A stretch of 64,000 nucleotides of DNA from Streptomyces sp. GS7 (GCF_009834125.1 NZ_CP047146.1:868001-932000), one strand, 5' to 3'; positions 8,590-17,285 are shown, counted from the stretch's first letter. Program-made: numbers and translations. The notes: generated by a model from the sequence alone, not told the origin.

Positions 8590-9791
8590 CCGACACGGAG
8601 CACGGCGCTCCCCGGACGGCGGCGGCCTTCCGCGAGGTGTACGGGGCGGAGCCCCACGGCGTCTGGGCGGCGCCCGGCCGGGTCAACCTGATCGGTGAGT
8701 ACACCGACTTCAACGACGGCTTCGTGATGCCGCTGGCCCTCCCGCACACCACCCTCGCCGCCGCCGCGCCCCGCACCGACGGTGTGCTGCGCCTGCACTC
8801 GGCCGGCGCCGGCGGCGGCGTCACCGAGCTGCGCCCCGACGCGCTGCGCGGCGAGGCGCCGACCCCCACCGCGGGATGGGCCGCCTACCCGGCGGGCGTC
8901 GCCTGGGCGCTGCGGGAGGCCGGGCTGCCGGTGGGCGGCGCGGACCTGCACTTCGAGAGCACGGTGCCCACCGGCGCCGGGCTGTCCTCCTCGGCGGCCC
9001 TGGAGGTCGCCACCGCCCTCGCCCTCAACGATCTCTACGGACTCGGCCTGGCCCCGCAGGAGTTGGCCCGGATCGCCCAGCGGGCGGAGAACGCGTTCGT
9101 CGGCGTGCCCTGCGGGATCATGGACCAGACCGCCGCCGCCTGCTGCACCGCCGGGCACGCCCTCTTCCTGGACACCAGGGACCTCAACCACCGTCACGTA
9201 CCGTTCGATTTGGCGGGGGAGGGGCTGCGGCTCCTGGTGGTCGACACCCGCGTCCGGCACGAGCTCGGCGACGGCGCGTACGCCCAGCGGCGCGCTGGTT
9301 GTGAACGCGGTGCGCGGGCGCTCGGTGTGGGAGCCCTGCGCGATGTTCCGTACGCGCATCTGCCCGTGGCGCTCGACAGACTTGACGATCCCGCGGTCCG
9401 CTCCCTCGTCCGCCATGTCGTCACCGAGAACCACCGTGTGGAACAGGTCGTCGCCCGCCTCGACGCCGGCGACATCCGCGGCATCGGCCCGCTGCTCACC
9501 GCCGGACACGCCTCGCTCCGCGACGACTTCGCGGTCTCCTGCGCCGAACTCGACCTCGCCGTCGGCGCCGCCGACGCGGCGGGTGCGCTGGGCGCCCGGA
9601 TGACCGGCGGCGGCTTCGGCGGCTCGGCGGTGGTGCTCGTCGAGGAGGGTGCCGCAGGGCCGGTCGCCGACGCGGTCACCGCGGCGTTCGCGGCGGCCGG
9701 GTACGCCGCCCCGCGGATCTTCCCGGCCGTCCCGAGCGCCGGTGCACGCCGTCTGGCGGACCGGTCCACCGGGACCGCGGCGCGCGCCTGA
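8586..9791 (+). CDS. galK: Galactokinase
   Basis: 401 aa GHMP-family kinase; phosphorylates galactose at C1, the first Leloir step. The galactokinase signature '[15 protein letters not shown]' is at about 31-45, the ATP-binding motif '[15 protein letters not shown]' at about 128-142, and the C-terminal GHMP motif '[13 protein letters not shown]' at about 339-351. It is the last gene of galTEK, starting on a GTG that overlaps the galE stop. No strong hairpin follows in the 246 bp before the next gene. Confidence 0.96.
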   Translation: MTDTEHGAPRTAAAFREVYGAEPHGVWAAPGRVNLIGEYTDFNDGFVMPLALPHTTLAAAAPRTDGVLRLHSAGAGGGVTELRPDALRGEAPTPTAGWAAYPAGVAWALREAGLPVGGADLHFESTVPTGAGLSSSAALEVATALALNDLYGLGLAPQELARIAQRAENAFVGVPCGIMDQTAAACCTAGHALFLDTRDLNHRHVPFDLAGEGLRLLVVDTRVRHELGDGAYAQRRAGCERGARALGVGALRDVPYAHLPVALDRLDDPAVRSLVRHVVTENHRVEQVVARLDAGDIRGIGPLLTAGHASLRDDFAVSCAELDLAVGAADAAGALGARMTGGGFGGSAVVLVEEGAAGPVADAVTAAFAAAGYAAPRIFPAVPSAGARRLADRSTGTAARA

Positions 9792-10037
9792 GACGCCCCC
9801 GGCGCTCCGGCCGATCGCCGGGCCACTTCGGTCATTCGCCTTCCCTGGCCGCGCCCCGTCCGTAGGCTTGATCCGGTGCCGGTGGGGGCCGGTGCCGTTT
9901 CAGGGGGCGAGACCGTTTCGGGTACGGCGTCCGGGGTGGGGTGGCCAGGTCGGCGCGGCGGCGGCCGCGCGGTTGAGGCGATCTTCAATCCGGGCGCCGT
10001 GCCCGCTATGGTCCGTTCACCGAGACAGGGGGTCTCT

Positions 10038-10850
10038 GTGCAACGAATCCGGGTTCTGGTGGTCGACGACCACCGCATCTTCGCCGAATCCCTGGCCGCC
10101 GCGCTGGCCGCGGAAGTGGACGTGGACGTCGCGGCGGCGGGCAGCGCCCCGGCGGCGCTGCGCAATCTGGACCGGGCCGCCGCCGACGGCCGCCGCTTCG
10201 ACGTGCTGCTGGCGGACGCCGATCTGGCCGCGCCGCTGCTCGCGGTGCCGCCGCAGCCGTCCGCCCGCGACGGCGCGCCCCGCGACGCCGCGGGGCGGGA
10301 CGGGGCGGTCCGCGAGGCCGCGCCCCGCGGCTGCCCGATGGACGGCATCGCGCTGGTCTCCGGGCTGCGCTCCAGCCACCCGTACCTGCGGACGGTGGTG
10401 CTCGCCGACCGGGACGACCCGCGCCGGGCCGCCTCGGCCCTCCTGGCCGGTGCCTCCGGCTGGGTCGCCAAGGACTGCTCGCTCTCCCGGTTGCTCGCCG
10501 TCATCCGCGGCGTGCTGCGCGACGAGACGCATCTGCCGCCCGCCCTGCTCACCGGCGTCCTGCGGGAGTTGACGGCCGCCCGCCGGCACCGTACGGAGAG
10601 CGAGCGGCTGGTGGAGTCGCTGACCCCGCGCGAGCGCGAGGTGCTGCGCTGCATGGTGGCGGGGCTGGGCCGCAAGGCGGTCGCCGAGCGGCTGTTCCTC
10701 TCCCCGCACACGGTCCGTACGCACATGCAGAACGTGCTCGGCAAGCTCGGCGTGCACTCCACCCTCGCGGCGGTGGCGCTGGCCCGCCGGGCCGGGGTCG
10801 GACCGGTCGAGCTGGAGCCGGCCGGGGCGGGCCCGGTCACGGTGCCCTGA
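10038..10850 (+). CDS. LuxR/NarL-type response regulator, expanded receiver
   Basis: 270 aa from the GTG at 10038, preceded by AGGGGGT. The receiver starts 'VQRIRVLVVDDHRIFAESLA' with the Asp pair at 10-11, and 'DVLLADADLAAPL' offers a possible phospho-acceptor Asp after beta-3. Between that Asp and the next strand ('YLRTVVLADRDD') lies an Ala/Arg/Pro-rich insertion of roughly 40 residues, longer than in standard receivers. 'GASGWVAKD' carries the conserved Lys. The HTH region 'LTPREREVLRCMVAGLGRKA' plus 'LSPHTVRTHMQNVLGKLGVH' is canonical. A longer ORF reaches 9876 but lacks a ribosome-binding site there. No sensor kinase gene is adjacent. Confidence 0.88.
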   Translation: MQRIRVLVVDDHRIFAESLAAALAAEVDVDVAAAGSAPAALRNLDRAAADGRRFDVLLADADLAAPLLAVPPQPSARDGAPRDAAGRDGAVREAAPRGCPMDGIALVSGLRSSHPYLRTVVLADRDDPRRAASALLAGASGWVAKDCSLSRLLAVIRGVLRDETHLPPALLTGVLRELTAARRHRTESERLVESLTPREREVLRCMVAGLGRKAVAERLFLSPHTVRTHMQNVLGKLGVHSTLAAVALARRAGVGPVELEPAGAGPVTVP

Positions 10851-10853
10851 CGG

Positions 10854-10888
10854 GCGGCCGGCACCCCGGTACGGGTCAGTCCGGCCGC
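10854..10888. terminator. Hairpin between convergent regulator and GH42 genes
   Basis: Inverted repeat gcggccgg (10854-10861) / ccggccgc (10881-10888) with a 19-nt loop. It starts 3 bp after the regulator stop and overlaps the last codons of the convergent GH42 gene, so it could act in both directions. Confidence 0.45.
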
Positions 10889-12951
10889 GCCGCCGGACCG
10901 GTCAGTACGGCCACGCCCCGGGCGGCCAGCGCCACCTGCTCCACGGCCGCCGCCCGGGGCGCCAGCGCGTCCCGCAGGGGCCCCGGCAGCCCCACCTCCA
11001 CCGCCCTCGCCCCGTGGTTGAGCAGGAACAGGTACCGCCCGCCGGCGCCCTCCCGTACGGCCGCCTGCACGCCCGCCGGGAGCCCCGGCAGTACGGGCGC
11101 CACCCCCGCGGCCTCGCGGACGTCGTCCAACAGGGCCCGCAGCAGCGCCGGTTCGAGGCGGGTGCCGAGGTACCAGACGGTGCCCCGCCCGTAGTCGTGC
11201 CGGGTCACCGCGGGCCGCCCCGCCAGCTCGCCGTCCGTGAAGCGGGCGAGGGCCTCGGCCCCCTCCAGGTCGATCTCCTCCGACCACAGGTCCGCCCGCC
11301 CGGCGTAGGCTCCCCCAAGGTCTCGGCCGGGCTCGACCAGGGAGGTACCCCCACCCCCGACGGCCCCGACGGCCCCGACGGCCCCGACGGCCCCGACGGC
11401 CACCGAACGGCCCTCGGGCAGCGGCCAGAACTCCGCGACCCGCAGCCCCAGCAGCTCCCGCAGTGGCGCCGGATAGCCACCCGGGTGCACCCGGTCGTGC
11501 GCGTCGACGATCCCCGAGAAGAACGACACCACCAGCCGCCCGCCGTCCCGTACATAGGCCGCCAGCCGCTCCGCGTCCCGGGCCGTCACCAGATACAGGT
11601 TCGGCACCACGACCAGCCGGTAGCCGGACAGCTCCCGCTGCGGCGGCACCACGTCGCAGGCCACCCCCGCCTCGAAGAGCGGCCGGTAGTGCTCCAGCGC
11701 GATCCGGGAGTGGTCCAGCGCGGTCGACGGCCGGGAGTCCAGCTCCAGCGCCCACCAGCTGTGCCAGTCCGCCAGCAGCGCGACCGACGCCCGCGACCGG
11801 GTCCCCTCGATGCCCGGAACCGACGCGAACTCCCGCCCGAGACCGGTGACTTCACGCCACGTACGGGTGTCCGTCCCGCCGTGCGGCAGCATCGCCGAGT
11901 GGAACTTCTCCGCCCCGCCCAGCGACTGCCGCCACTGGAAGAACAGCACCGCGTCCGCTCCCTGCGCCACCGCCTGCCAGCTCCACAGCCGCATCGCGCC
12001 GGGCGGCTTGGGCCCGTTCCTCGGCCGCCAGTTGACCGCGCCGGGCGCCTGCTCCAGCAGCAGCCAGGGCTGCCCGCCGCGCGCGGAGCGCATCAGGTCG
12101 AAGACGTACCCGGCCCGTACGTGATCGTCCGCCGCGTACGGGTCCTGGTAGAAGTCCAGCGCCATCGCGTCCAGGTGCGGCGCCCAGCCGAACGCGTCGA
12201 CCGGCTTGTGCTGCGGCATCAGGTTGGTGGTGACCGGCACCTCCGGCGCCAGCCGCGCCAGCACCGCCTTCTCGGCCAGATAGCAGGCCCGCAGCGCGTG
12301 GTCGCCGAAGCGCAGATAGTCCAGCTGCTGCGCCGGGTTGGGGAAGGTGGGCGCGGCCCGCGGCGGCAGCACCTCGTCGAAGTCCCCGTACGCCTGCGAC
12401 CAGAAGGCCGTCGACCAGGCGTCGTTGAGCGCGTCCACGCTCCCGTAGCGGGTCCGCAGCCAGACCCGGAAGTCCTCCGCCGACACCTCGCAGAAGCACT
12501 GCCGGGTGTGGCACCCGTACTCGTTGCCCACATGCCACATGGCGAGCGCCGGATGCTCCGCGTACCGGGCGGCGAGCTGCTCCACCAGCCGTACCGCGTA
12601 CGACCGGTAGACCGGGCTGGACGGGCAGAAGTGCTGCCGGGCTCCGGGCCAGCGGCGCTGCCCGTCCGGCCCCTCGGGCAGGATCTCCGGGTGCGCGCGG
12701 GTCAGCCAGGGCGGCGGCGAGGCCGTCATCGTCGCCAGGCACACCTCGATCCCGGCTCCCGCCAGCCCGTCCAGCACCCGGTCGAACCAGCCGAAGTCCC
12801 ATTCCCCGGGCCGGGGTTCGACCTTCGCCCAGGAGAAGATCCCGGCCGTGACCGTGGTGACGTGGGCCGCCTTCATCAGCGCCAGGTCCTCGGCCCACAC
12901 CTCCTCGGGCCACTGCTCGGGGTTGTAGTCGCCGCCGAATCGGATGCCCAT
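10876..12951 (-). CDS. Beta-galactosidase, glycoside hydrolase family 42
   Basis: 691 aa, the normal GH42 length. It starts 'MGIRFGGDYNPEQWPEEVW', the family's hallmark N-terminus. The acid/base Glu lies in 'WHVGNEYGCHTRQCFCEVS' (about 139-157), with the Cys cluster typical of GH42 zinc sites, and the nucleophile Glu in 'WLLLEQAPGAVNW' (about 295-307). There is no signal peptide, so it is cytoplasmic. The C-terminal third contains an unusual in-frame insertion: a small palindromic repeat (11308-11354) directly next to five exact 9-bp repeats (11355-11399) that encode repeated Ala-Val-Gly. The gene follows an SDR gene by 34 bp on the same strand, probably one operon for galactoside use near galTEK. 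Confidence 0.95.
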   Translation of the reverse strand: MGIRFGGDYNPEQWPEEVWAEDLALMKAAHVTTVTAGIFSWAKVEPRPGEWDFGWFDRVLDGLAGAGIEVCLATMTASPPPWLTRAHPEILPEGPDGQRRWPGARQHFCPSSPVYRSYAVRLVEQLAARYAEHPALAMWHVGNEYGCHTRQCFCEVSAEDFRVWLRTRYGSVDALNDAWSTAFWSQAYGDFDEVLPPRAAPTFPNPAQQLDYLRFGDHALRACYLAEKAVLARLAPEVPVTTNLMPQHKPVDAFGWAPHLDAMALDFYQDPYAADDHVRAGYVFDLMRSARGGQPWLLLEQAPGAVNWRPRNGPKPPGAMRLWSWQAVAQGADAVLFFQWRQSLGGAEKFHSAMLPHGGTDTRTWREVTGLGREFASVPGIEGTRSRASVALLADWHSWWALELDSRPSTALDHSRIALEHYRPLFEAGVACDVVPPQRELSGYRLVVVPNLYLVTARDAERLAAYVRDGGRLVVSFFSGIVDAHDRVHPGGYPAPLRELLGLRVAEFWPLPEGRSVAVGAVGAVGAVGAVGGGGTSLVEPGRDLGGAYAGRADLWSEEIDLEGAEALARFTDGELAGRPAVTRHDYGRGTVWYLGTRLEPALLRALLDDVREAAGVAPVLPGLPAGVQAAVREGAGGRYLFLLNHGARAVEVGLPGPLRDALAPRAAAVEQVALAARGVAVLTGPAARPD
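11308..11354. repeat. Small palindromic repeat, copy 2 (inside GH42 gene)
   Basis: Left arm ggctcccccaaggtctcgg, a central ctcgacca, and right arm gggaggtacccccacc. The layout matches the copies at 4691 and 47631, with a diverged core. It is read in frame on the minus strand. Confidence 0.65.
11355..11399. repeat. Five tandem copies of a 9-bp unit (ccccgacgg)
   Basis: Five exact head-to-tail copies of ccccgacgg in the GH42 gene. On the coding strand they give repeated Ala-Val-Gly. Nine bp per unit keeps the frame, so copy number can vary without breaking the gene. Confidence 0.85.
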
Positions 12952-12985
12952 CGGACCCCCAGGGTCGCAGTCGAGGTTCCCGCCC

Positions 12986-13780
12986 TCACGAAGAGTTCTT
13001 GTACACGCTCCACCCGCCGTCCACGACCAGGCTCGCCCCCGTCACGAACGACGCCTCGTCGGACAGCAGGAACGCGATCGCCGCCGCGACCTCCTCGGGC
13101 CGCCCCAGCCGCCGCGCCGCCGTCTGCGCCGCGCTGGCCTGCCGGTCCGCCTCCCCGATGCCGTCCCAGGCCGCGGTCAGCACCGGGCCCGGCAGCACGC
13201 TGTTGACCCGCACCTCGGGCCCGTACTCCACCGCCAGCTGCCGCCCCAGGCCGGTCAGCCCGGCCTTCGACGCGGCGTACGCGGGCCGCCCCGGCAGCCC
13301 GACCAGCGCATGCACCGACGAGGTCAGCACCACCGACCCGCCGCGCGCCCGCAGATCCGCCAGCGCGGCCCGCACGCCGAGGAAGGAGCCGGTCAGATTC
13401 ACCGCCAGCTGCCGCTCCCAGTCGGCCAACGGCGTCTCACCGGCCGCCGCGACGTACGGCAGATACGCGTTGCCGACCAGCCCGTCCACCGGGCCGTACC
13501 GCCGCCGCGCCGCCTCCACGGCCCGCCGCCAGTCGCCCTCGTCGGCCACGTCGCAGTGCTCGTACGAGGCCCGCCCGCCGGCCGCCCGGATCCGCCGCGC
13601 GGTGTGCTCGCCGCGCGCGTCGTCGATGTCCAGCAGCAGCACCCCGGCGCCCTCGGCCGCCAGCCGGTCCGCCGTCGCCGCCCCGATCCCGCCGGCCGCC
13701 CCGGTCACCACGACCGTACGGCCCGCGAACCGCCTGCCGTACGGGCCACCGGGCACCGGGCGCGTCTCGTGCTGGCTCAT
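12986..13780 (-). CDS. Short-chain dehydrogenase/reductase (SDR)
   Basis: 264 aa classical SDR. The NAD(P)-binding motif is 'TGAAGGIGAATADRLAAEG' (about 26-44), 'LLLDIDD' ends with an acidic residue that favours NAD, the catalytic Ser is in 'VVLTSSVHALVGLPG', and the Tyr-Lys pair is in 'RPAYAASKAGL'. The C-terminal 'PEEVAAAIAFLLSDEASFVT' is typical. I chose the ATG at 13780 ('MSQHETRP'); an in-frame start at 13816 adds only basic residues. It is the first gene of an apparent operon with the GH42 beta-galactosidase, so a sugar dehydrogenase role is plausible; the substrate cannot be read from sequence. Confidence 0.88.
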   Translation of the reverse strand: MSQHETRPVPGGPYGRRFAGRTVVVTGAAGGIGAATADRLAAEGAGVLLLDIDDARGEHTARRIRAAGGRASYEHCDVADEGDWRRAVEAARRRYGPVDGLVGNAYLPYVAAAGETPLADWERQLAVNLTGSFLGVRAALADLRARGGSVVLTSSVHALVGLPGRPAYAASKAGLTGLGRQLAVEYGPEVRVNSVLPGPVLTAAWDGIGEADRQASAAQTAARRLGRPEEVAAAIAFLLSDEASFVTGASLVVDGGWSVYKNSS

Positions 13781-13845
13781 GCCGCGATCCAAGCCCACCC
13801 GGGGGCGGCCGGGCAAGAGGACACGGGGGCGTGCGGGAGGGGTGG

Positions 13846-13918
13846 GCTAGGGCCTGTCCGATGGGCCATGGCCGGGCCCGCGGCCTTTCCGGCCCTGACC
13901 CATCGGACAGGCGCTAGC
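13846..13918 (-). terminator. Long hairpin downstream of the MarR gene
   Basis: A perfect 14-bp inverted repeat, gcctgtccgatggg (13852-13865) and cccatcggacaggc (13899-13912), with a 33-nt GC-rich loop. It extends with ggctag/gctagcc outside. The right arm contains the MarR stop codon. It is probably a terminator for that leftward gene. Similar 'gcctgtccgatgg' palindromes recur in Streptomyces intergenic DNA, so it may also be a repeat family member. Confidence 0.7.
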
Positions 13919-14411
13919 CGGGGATGTTGTCGAAGGGCCCGGTCAACCGCCGCAGCAGACCGGCCAGTTCCTGCCGCTGCTGCCGCGAGAGCTCGGCGAG
14001 GATCGCGCGCTCCTGGGCGAGCAGTCCGGCCAGGGACTGGTCGGCCTTGTCGCGGCCCTGGGCGGTCAGCCGGACCAGTACGCCGCGCCGGTCGCTGGGG
14101 TCGGGCAGCCGCTCGACAAGCTCCTTCTTGGCCAGCCGGTCGATGCGGTTGGTCATCGTGCCGGAGGTGACCAGCGTCTGCGTCAGCAGGGCGCCGGGGG
14201 AGAGCTGGTAGGGGGCGCCGGCCCGCCGCAGCGCGGTGAGCACGTCGAACTCCCAGGGCTCCAGTCCCACCTCGGAGAACGCGAGGCGGCGGGCCCGGTC
14301 CAGATGTCTGGCCAGCCGGGAGACGCGGCTGAGGACCTCAAGCGGTTCCACGTCGAGGTCCGGGCGCTCGCGGCGCCATGCTGCCACCAGTCGGTCGACC
14401 TCGTCCTCCAT
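13914..14411 (-). CDS. tamR: MarR-family repressor, probable TamR
   Basis: 165 aa winged-helix MarR protein. 'GLEPWEFDVLTALRRAG' is the family core; 'LVTSGTMTNRIDRLAKKELV' is the recognition helix region and 'RLPDPSDRRGVLVRLTAQG' the wing. It is divergent, across 192 bp, from a trans-aconitate methyltransferase gene. This is the arrangement described for Streptomyces TamR, which represses tam and is relieved by trans-aconitate, citrate and related acids. The identification rests on this pairing. Candidate operators lie in the shared intergenic region. The gene ends inside a long terminator-like hairpin. Confidence 0.82.
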   Translation of the reverse strand: MEDEVDRLVAAWRRERPDLDVEPLEVLSRVSRLARHLDRARRLAFSEVGLEPWEFDVLTALRRAGAPYQLSPGALLTQTLVTSGTMTNRIDRLAKKELVERLPDPSDRRGVLVRLTAQGRDKADQSLAGLLAQERAILAELSRQQRQELAGLLRRLTGPFDNIPG

Positions 14412-14444
14412 GACGATCAGTGTAAAGGGTCTGTCGACGTGAAG

Positions 14445-14476
14445 TCTCTTGATGTAAAGTATCTCGCCGTCAAGAT
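14445..14476. promoter_or_regulatory. Candidate MarR/TamR operator pair
   Basis: In the AT-rich divergent tamR-tam region, atctcgccgtcaagat (14461-14476) is a near-palindrome with ATCTYG/CAAGAT arms. It abuts a second, weaker palindrome around cttgatgtaaag (14447-14458). Both overlap the likely tamR promoter. Spacing and symmetry fit MarR-family sites; function is inferred. Confidence 0.55.
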
Positions 14477-14603
14477 ATATTTTCCCGGACTACTGGGAAT
14501 CGTCGCCGCGGGCTCGGATTCCATCCGAGATGGCTAGAACGCGGCGCGACGACTTCCGGAGTCGAACCGTGCCGACCCTGTATCAGCAGAGGGGTTTTCG
14601 AAC

Positions 14604-15434
14604 ATGCACGATGCACCAACCTGGGATCCACAGCAGTACCTGCATCACTCCGGGCACCGCACCCGGCCCTTTCACGACCTTCTGGCCCGTATTCCGCAAC
14701 TGCCGCGGCCGGGACGCCCCGCCCGCATCGCCGACCTGGGCTGCGGCCCGGGCAACGTGACGGTCCAGCTCGCCGACCGCTGGCCCGACGCGCATATCAC
14801 CGGCTTCGACAACTCCCCCGAGATGCTGAAGGAAGCCGAGAACCACGCCGGGCCGACCCCCGGCGGCGGCCACGTGGACTTCGCACCGGCCGACGCCGCC
14901 GACTGGACCCCCGAAGAGCCTTTCGACCTGATCGTTTCCAACGCCGCGTTGCAATGGGTCCCCAACCACCCGGACTCCTTCGCCCGCTGGGTCGACGCCC
15001 TCACCCCGGGCGGCACCTTCGCGTTCCAGGTACCCGGGAACTTCACCTCGCCCAGCCACGCCCTGCTCGGCGAACTGTGCGACTCCCCGCAATGGCGCGA
15101 CCGCCTCGACACCCACGGCCGCCGCTTCGTCCACATCCTCGAACCCGCCGACTACCTGGAGCGCCTCACCGACCTCGGCTGCACCAGCGACGCCTGGGAA
15201 ACCACCTACGTCCAGCTCCTCCAAGGCGACGACCCGGTCCTCGACTGGGTCAAGGGCACCGCCCTGCGCCCCGTCCTCACCGTTCTCGAAGACGACCCGG
15301 AGGCGCGCGAAGCCTTCCTCGTCGAATACCGCGACGCGCTGCGCGAGGCGTACCCCACCGGCCGGCACGGCACGGTGTTCCCCTTCCGCCGCATCTTCGT
15401 CGTGGCCCAGAAGCCCCCGGCCCCCGTCGCCTGA
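14604..15434 (+). CDS. tam: Trans-aconitate 2-methyltransferase
   Basis: 276 aa SAM-dependent methyltransferase. 'WDPQQYLHHSGHRTRPFHDL' at the N-terminus is characteristic of Tam. Motif I is 'IADLGCGPGNVTVQLADRWP' (about 42-61), followed by 'ITGFDNSPEMLKEA' and 'FDLIVSNAALQWVPNH' (motif II/III). Tam methylates trans-aconitate, an isomer formed from cis-aconitate that inhibits aconitase, so it is a metabolite-repair enzyme of the citric acid cycle. The ATG at 14604 follows AGAGGGG by 9-10 nt. Its divergence from a MarR gene supports the identification. Confidence 0.87.
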   Translation: MHDAPTWDPQQYLHHSGHRTRPFHDLLARIPQLPRPGRPARIADLGCGPGNVTVQLADRWPDAHITGFDNSPEMLKEAENHAGPTPGGGHVDFAPADAADWTPEEPFDLIVSNAALQWVPNHPDSFARWVDALTPGGTFAFQVPGNFTSPSHALLGELCDSPQWRDRLDTHGRRFVHILEPADYLERLTDLGCTSDAWETTYVQLLQGDDPVLDWVKGTALRPVLTVLEDDPEAREAFLVEYRDALREAYPTGRHGTVFPFRRIFVVAQKPPAPVA

Positions 15435-15522
15435 CCCCGCCCGACCGCCATGAGCACCGGCCTCGGCCACATCCAGCTCGCCGCCTGCCTGGGGAGGCAT
15501 GGAGAAGGCTGCTGGTTCGAGG

Positions 15523-15546
15523 CCGGCGCGGCACCGTCCGCGCCGG
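15523..15546. terminator. Hairpin between tam and the convergent TetR gene
   Basis: A 9-bp perfect stem, ccggcgcgg (15523-15531) and ccgcgccgg (15538-15546), with a 6-nt loop, between two convergent stop codons. Probably bidirectional. Confidence 0.6.
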
Positions 15547-15562
15547 GCACCGGCCCTCGGGG

Positions 15563-16255
15563 CTAGTTCTTGCGGTGCCCTATCAGCCGCGGCTTGGCCT
15601 CCAGATTGCCCAGCCCGTGCCACGCCAGGTTCACCAGGTGCGCCGCCACCTCCGCCTTCTTCGGCTTGCGGGTGTCGACCCACCACTGACCGGTCAGCGC
15701 CACCATGCCGACCAGGGCCTGCGCGTACAGCGGGGCCAGCTTCGGATCGAAGCCGCGCGCCTTGAACTCCAGCCCGAGGATGTCCTCGACCTGGGTGGCG
15801 ATATCGCTGATCAGGGACGCGAAGGTGCCGGTCGACTGGGCGACCGGCGAGTCGCGGACGAGGATGCGGAAGCCGTCCGTGAACGTCTCGATGTAGTCGA
15901 GGAGCGCGAACGCGGCCTGTTCCAGCAGCTCGCGCGGATGGCCGGCGGTCAGCGCACCGGTCACCATGTCCAGCAGCTGCCGCATCTCGCGGTCCACGAC
16001 CACCGCGTACAGCCCCTCCTTGCCGCCGAAGTGCTCGTAGACCACGGGCTTGGACACCCCGGCCTTGGCGGCGATCTCCTCGACGGACGTGCCCTCGTAG
16101 CCACGCTCGGCGAACAGCGTGCGGCCGATGTCCAGCAACTGCTCCCGGCGCTCCGCACCGGTCATCCGCACCCGGCGTGCGCGCCGGCCCCCGGACGTCG
16201 AGGACGCGGAGGACTTTCCCTTGCCGTTGTTCGCGCTGCTGCTGTCGATCGCCAC
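15563..16255 (-). CDS. TetR-family regulator linked to the desaturase
   Basis: 230 aa. After a Ser/Gly/Lys-rich N-terminal tail of ~30 residues comes the TetR HTH: 'RREQLLDIGRTLFAERGYEG' then 'TSVEEIAAKAGVSKPVVYEH' and 'FGGKEGLYAVVVDREM' (about 36-90). The ligand domain is all-helical. It begins 7 bp after the stop of the acyl-CoA desaturase gene on the same strand, so the pair is one operon. Control of membrane lipid unsaturation with an acyl ligand is the natural inference. Confidence 0.88.
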   Translation of the reverse strand: MAIDSSSANNGKGKSSASSTSGGRRARRVRMTGAERREQLLDIGRTLFAERGYEGTSVEEIAAKAGVSKPVVYEHFGGKEGLYAVVVDREMRQLLDMVTGALTAGHPRELLEQAAFALLDYIETFTDGFRILVRDSPVAQSTGTFASLISDIATQVEDILGLEFKARGFDPKLAPLYAQALVGMVALTGQWWVDTRKPKKAEVAAHLVNLAWHGLGNLEAKPRLIGHRKN

Positions 16256-16262
16256 CCGTCAA

Positions 16263-17285
16263 TCATGCCGCCTGCGCGGCCTTCTCCCCGCCTCGGGCGT
16301 TCTCCTGGCGCCGGGCGTCGATCCGCGCCGCGTTCGGCCAGCGGACGTCGTACGCCCAGCCGGCCCGCTCGAACCAGCGGATCAGCCGGGCGCTGGAGTC
16401 CAGCTGGCCCTTCATGACACCGTGCCGGGCGCAGGTCGGGTCCGCGTGGTGGAGGTTGTGCCAGGACTCGCCGCAGGACAGCACCGCCAGCCACCACACG
16501 TTGCCGGAGCGGTCGCGGGACTTGAACGGGCGCTTGCCGACCGCGTGGCAGATCGAGTTGATCGACCAGGTGACGTGGTGCAGCAGCGCCACCCGCACCA
16601 GGGAGCCCCAGAAGAACGCGGTCAGCGCGCCCTGCCAGGACCAGGTGGCCAGCCCGCCGACCAGCGGCGGGATCAGCAGCGACACCGTCGTCCACAGGAT
16701 GAACTGGCGGGAGACGGTCCGGATCGCCGGGTCCTTGATCAGGTCGGGGGCGTACTTGTGCTGCGGGGTCTGCTCCTCGTCGAACATCCAGCCGATGTGC
16801 GCCCACCACAGGCCCTTCATCAGCGCGGGCACGCTCTCGCCGAAGCGCCAGGGGGAGTGCGGGTCGCCCTCCGCGTCGGAGAACTTGTGGTGCTTGCGGT
16901 GGTCCGCCACCCAGCGGACCAGCGGGCCCTCCACCGCCATCGACCCCATGATCGCCAGCGCGATCCGCAGCGGACGCCGGGCCTTGAAGGCGCCGTGCGT
17001 GAAATAGCGGTGGAAGCCGATCGTGATGCCGTGGCAGCCGATGTAGTACATCGCCGTCATCAGCCCGAGATCGAGCCAGCTCACCCCCCAGCCCCAGGCC
17101 AGCGGCACCGCGGCGACCAGCGCCACGAACGGCACGGTGATGAACAGCAGCAGGGTGATCTGCTCCAGCGAGCGGCGCTGCTCGCCGCCCAGCGTCGCGG
17201 ACGGCAGGGTGGACGGAGCGGAAGAACCGGCGGGCGCGTCGAGCGGGAGCGGTGACTCTTCGACGGCTTCGGTACCAGCGGTCAT
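16263..17285 (-). CDS. Acyl-CoA desaturase (delta-9 type, membrane di-iron)
   Basis: 340 aa from the ATG at 17285 ('MTAGTEAVEESPLPL'); the longer frame to 17498 adds a non-conserved leader. Three histidine boxes of membrane desaturases are present: 'HRYFTH' (about 100-105), 'HRKHHKFSD' (about 137) and 'ESWHNLHHADP' (about 277). Hydrophobic segments include 'ITLLLFITVPFVALVAAVPL' and 'LGLMTAMYYIGCHGITIGF'. It inserts a cis double bond into saturated acyl chains and so tunes membrane fluidity. It is the first gene of an operon with the TetR regulator, and is divergent from ppc across 261 bp. Confidence 0.93.
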   Translation of the reverse strand: MTAGTEAVEESPLPLDAPAGSSAPSTLPSATLGGEQRRSLEQITLLLFITVPFVALVAAVPLAWGWGVSWLDLGLMTAMYYIGCHGITIGFHRYFTHGAFKARRPLRIALAIMGSMAVEGPLVRWVADHRKHHKFSDAEGDPHSPWRFGESVPALMKGLWWAHIGWMFDEEQTPQHKYAPDLIKDPAIRTVSRQFILWTTVSLLIPPLVGGLATWSWQGALTAFFWGSLVRVALLHHVTWSINSICHAVGKRPFKSRDRSGNVWWLAVLSCGESWHNLHHADPTCARHGVMKGQLDSSARLIRWFERAGWAYDVRWPNAARIDARRQENARGGEKAAQAA

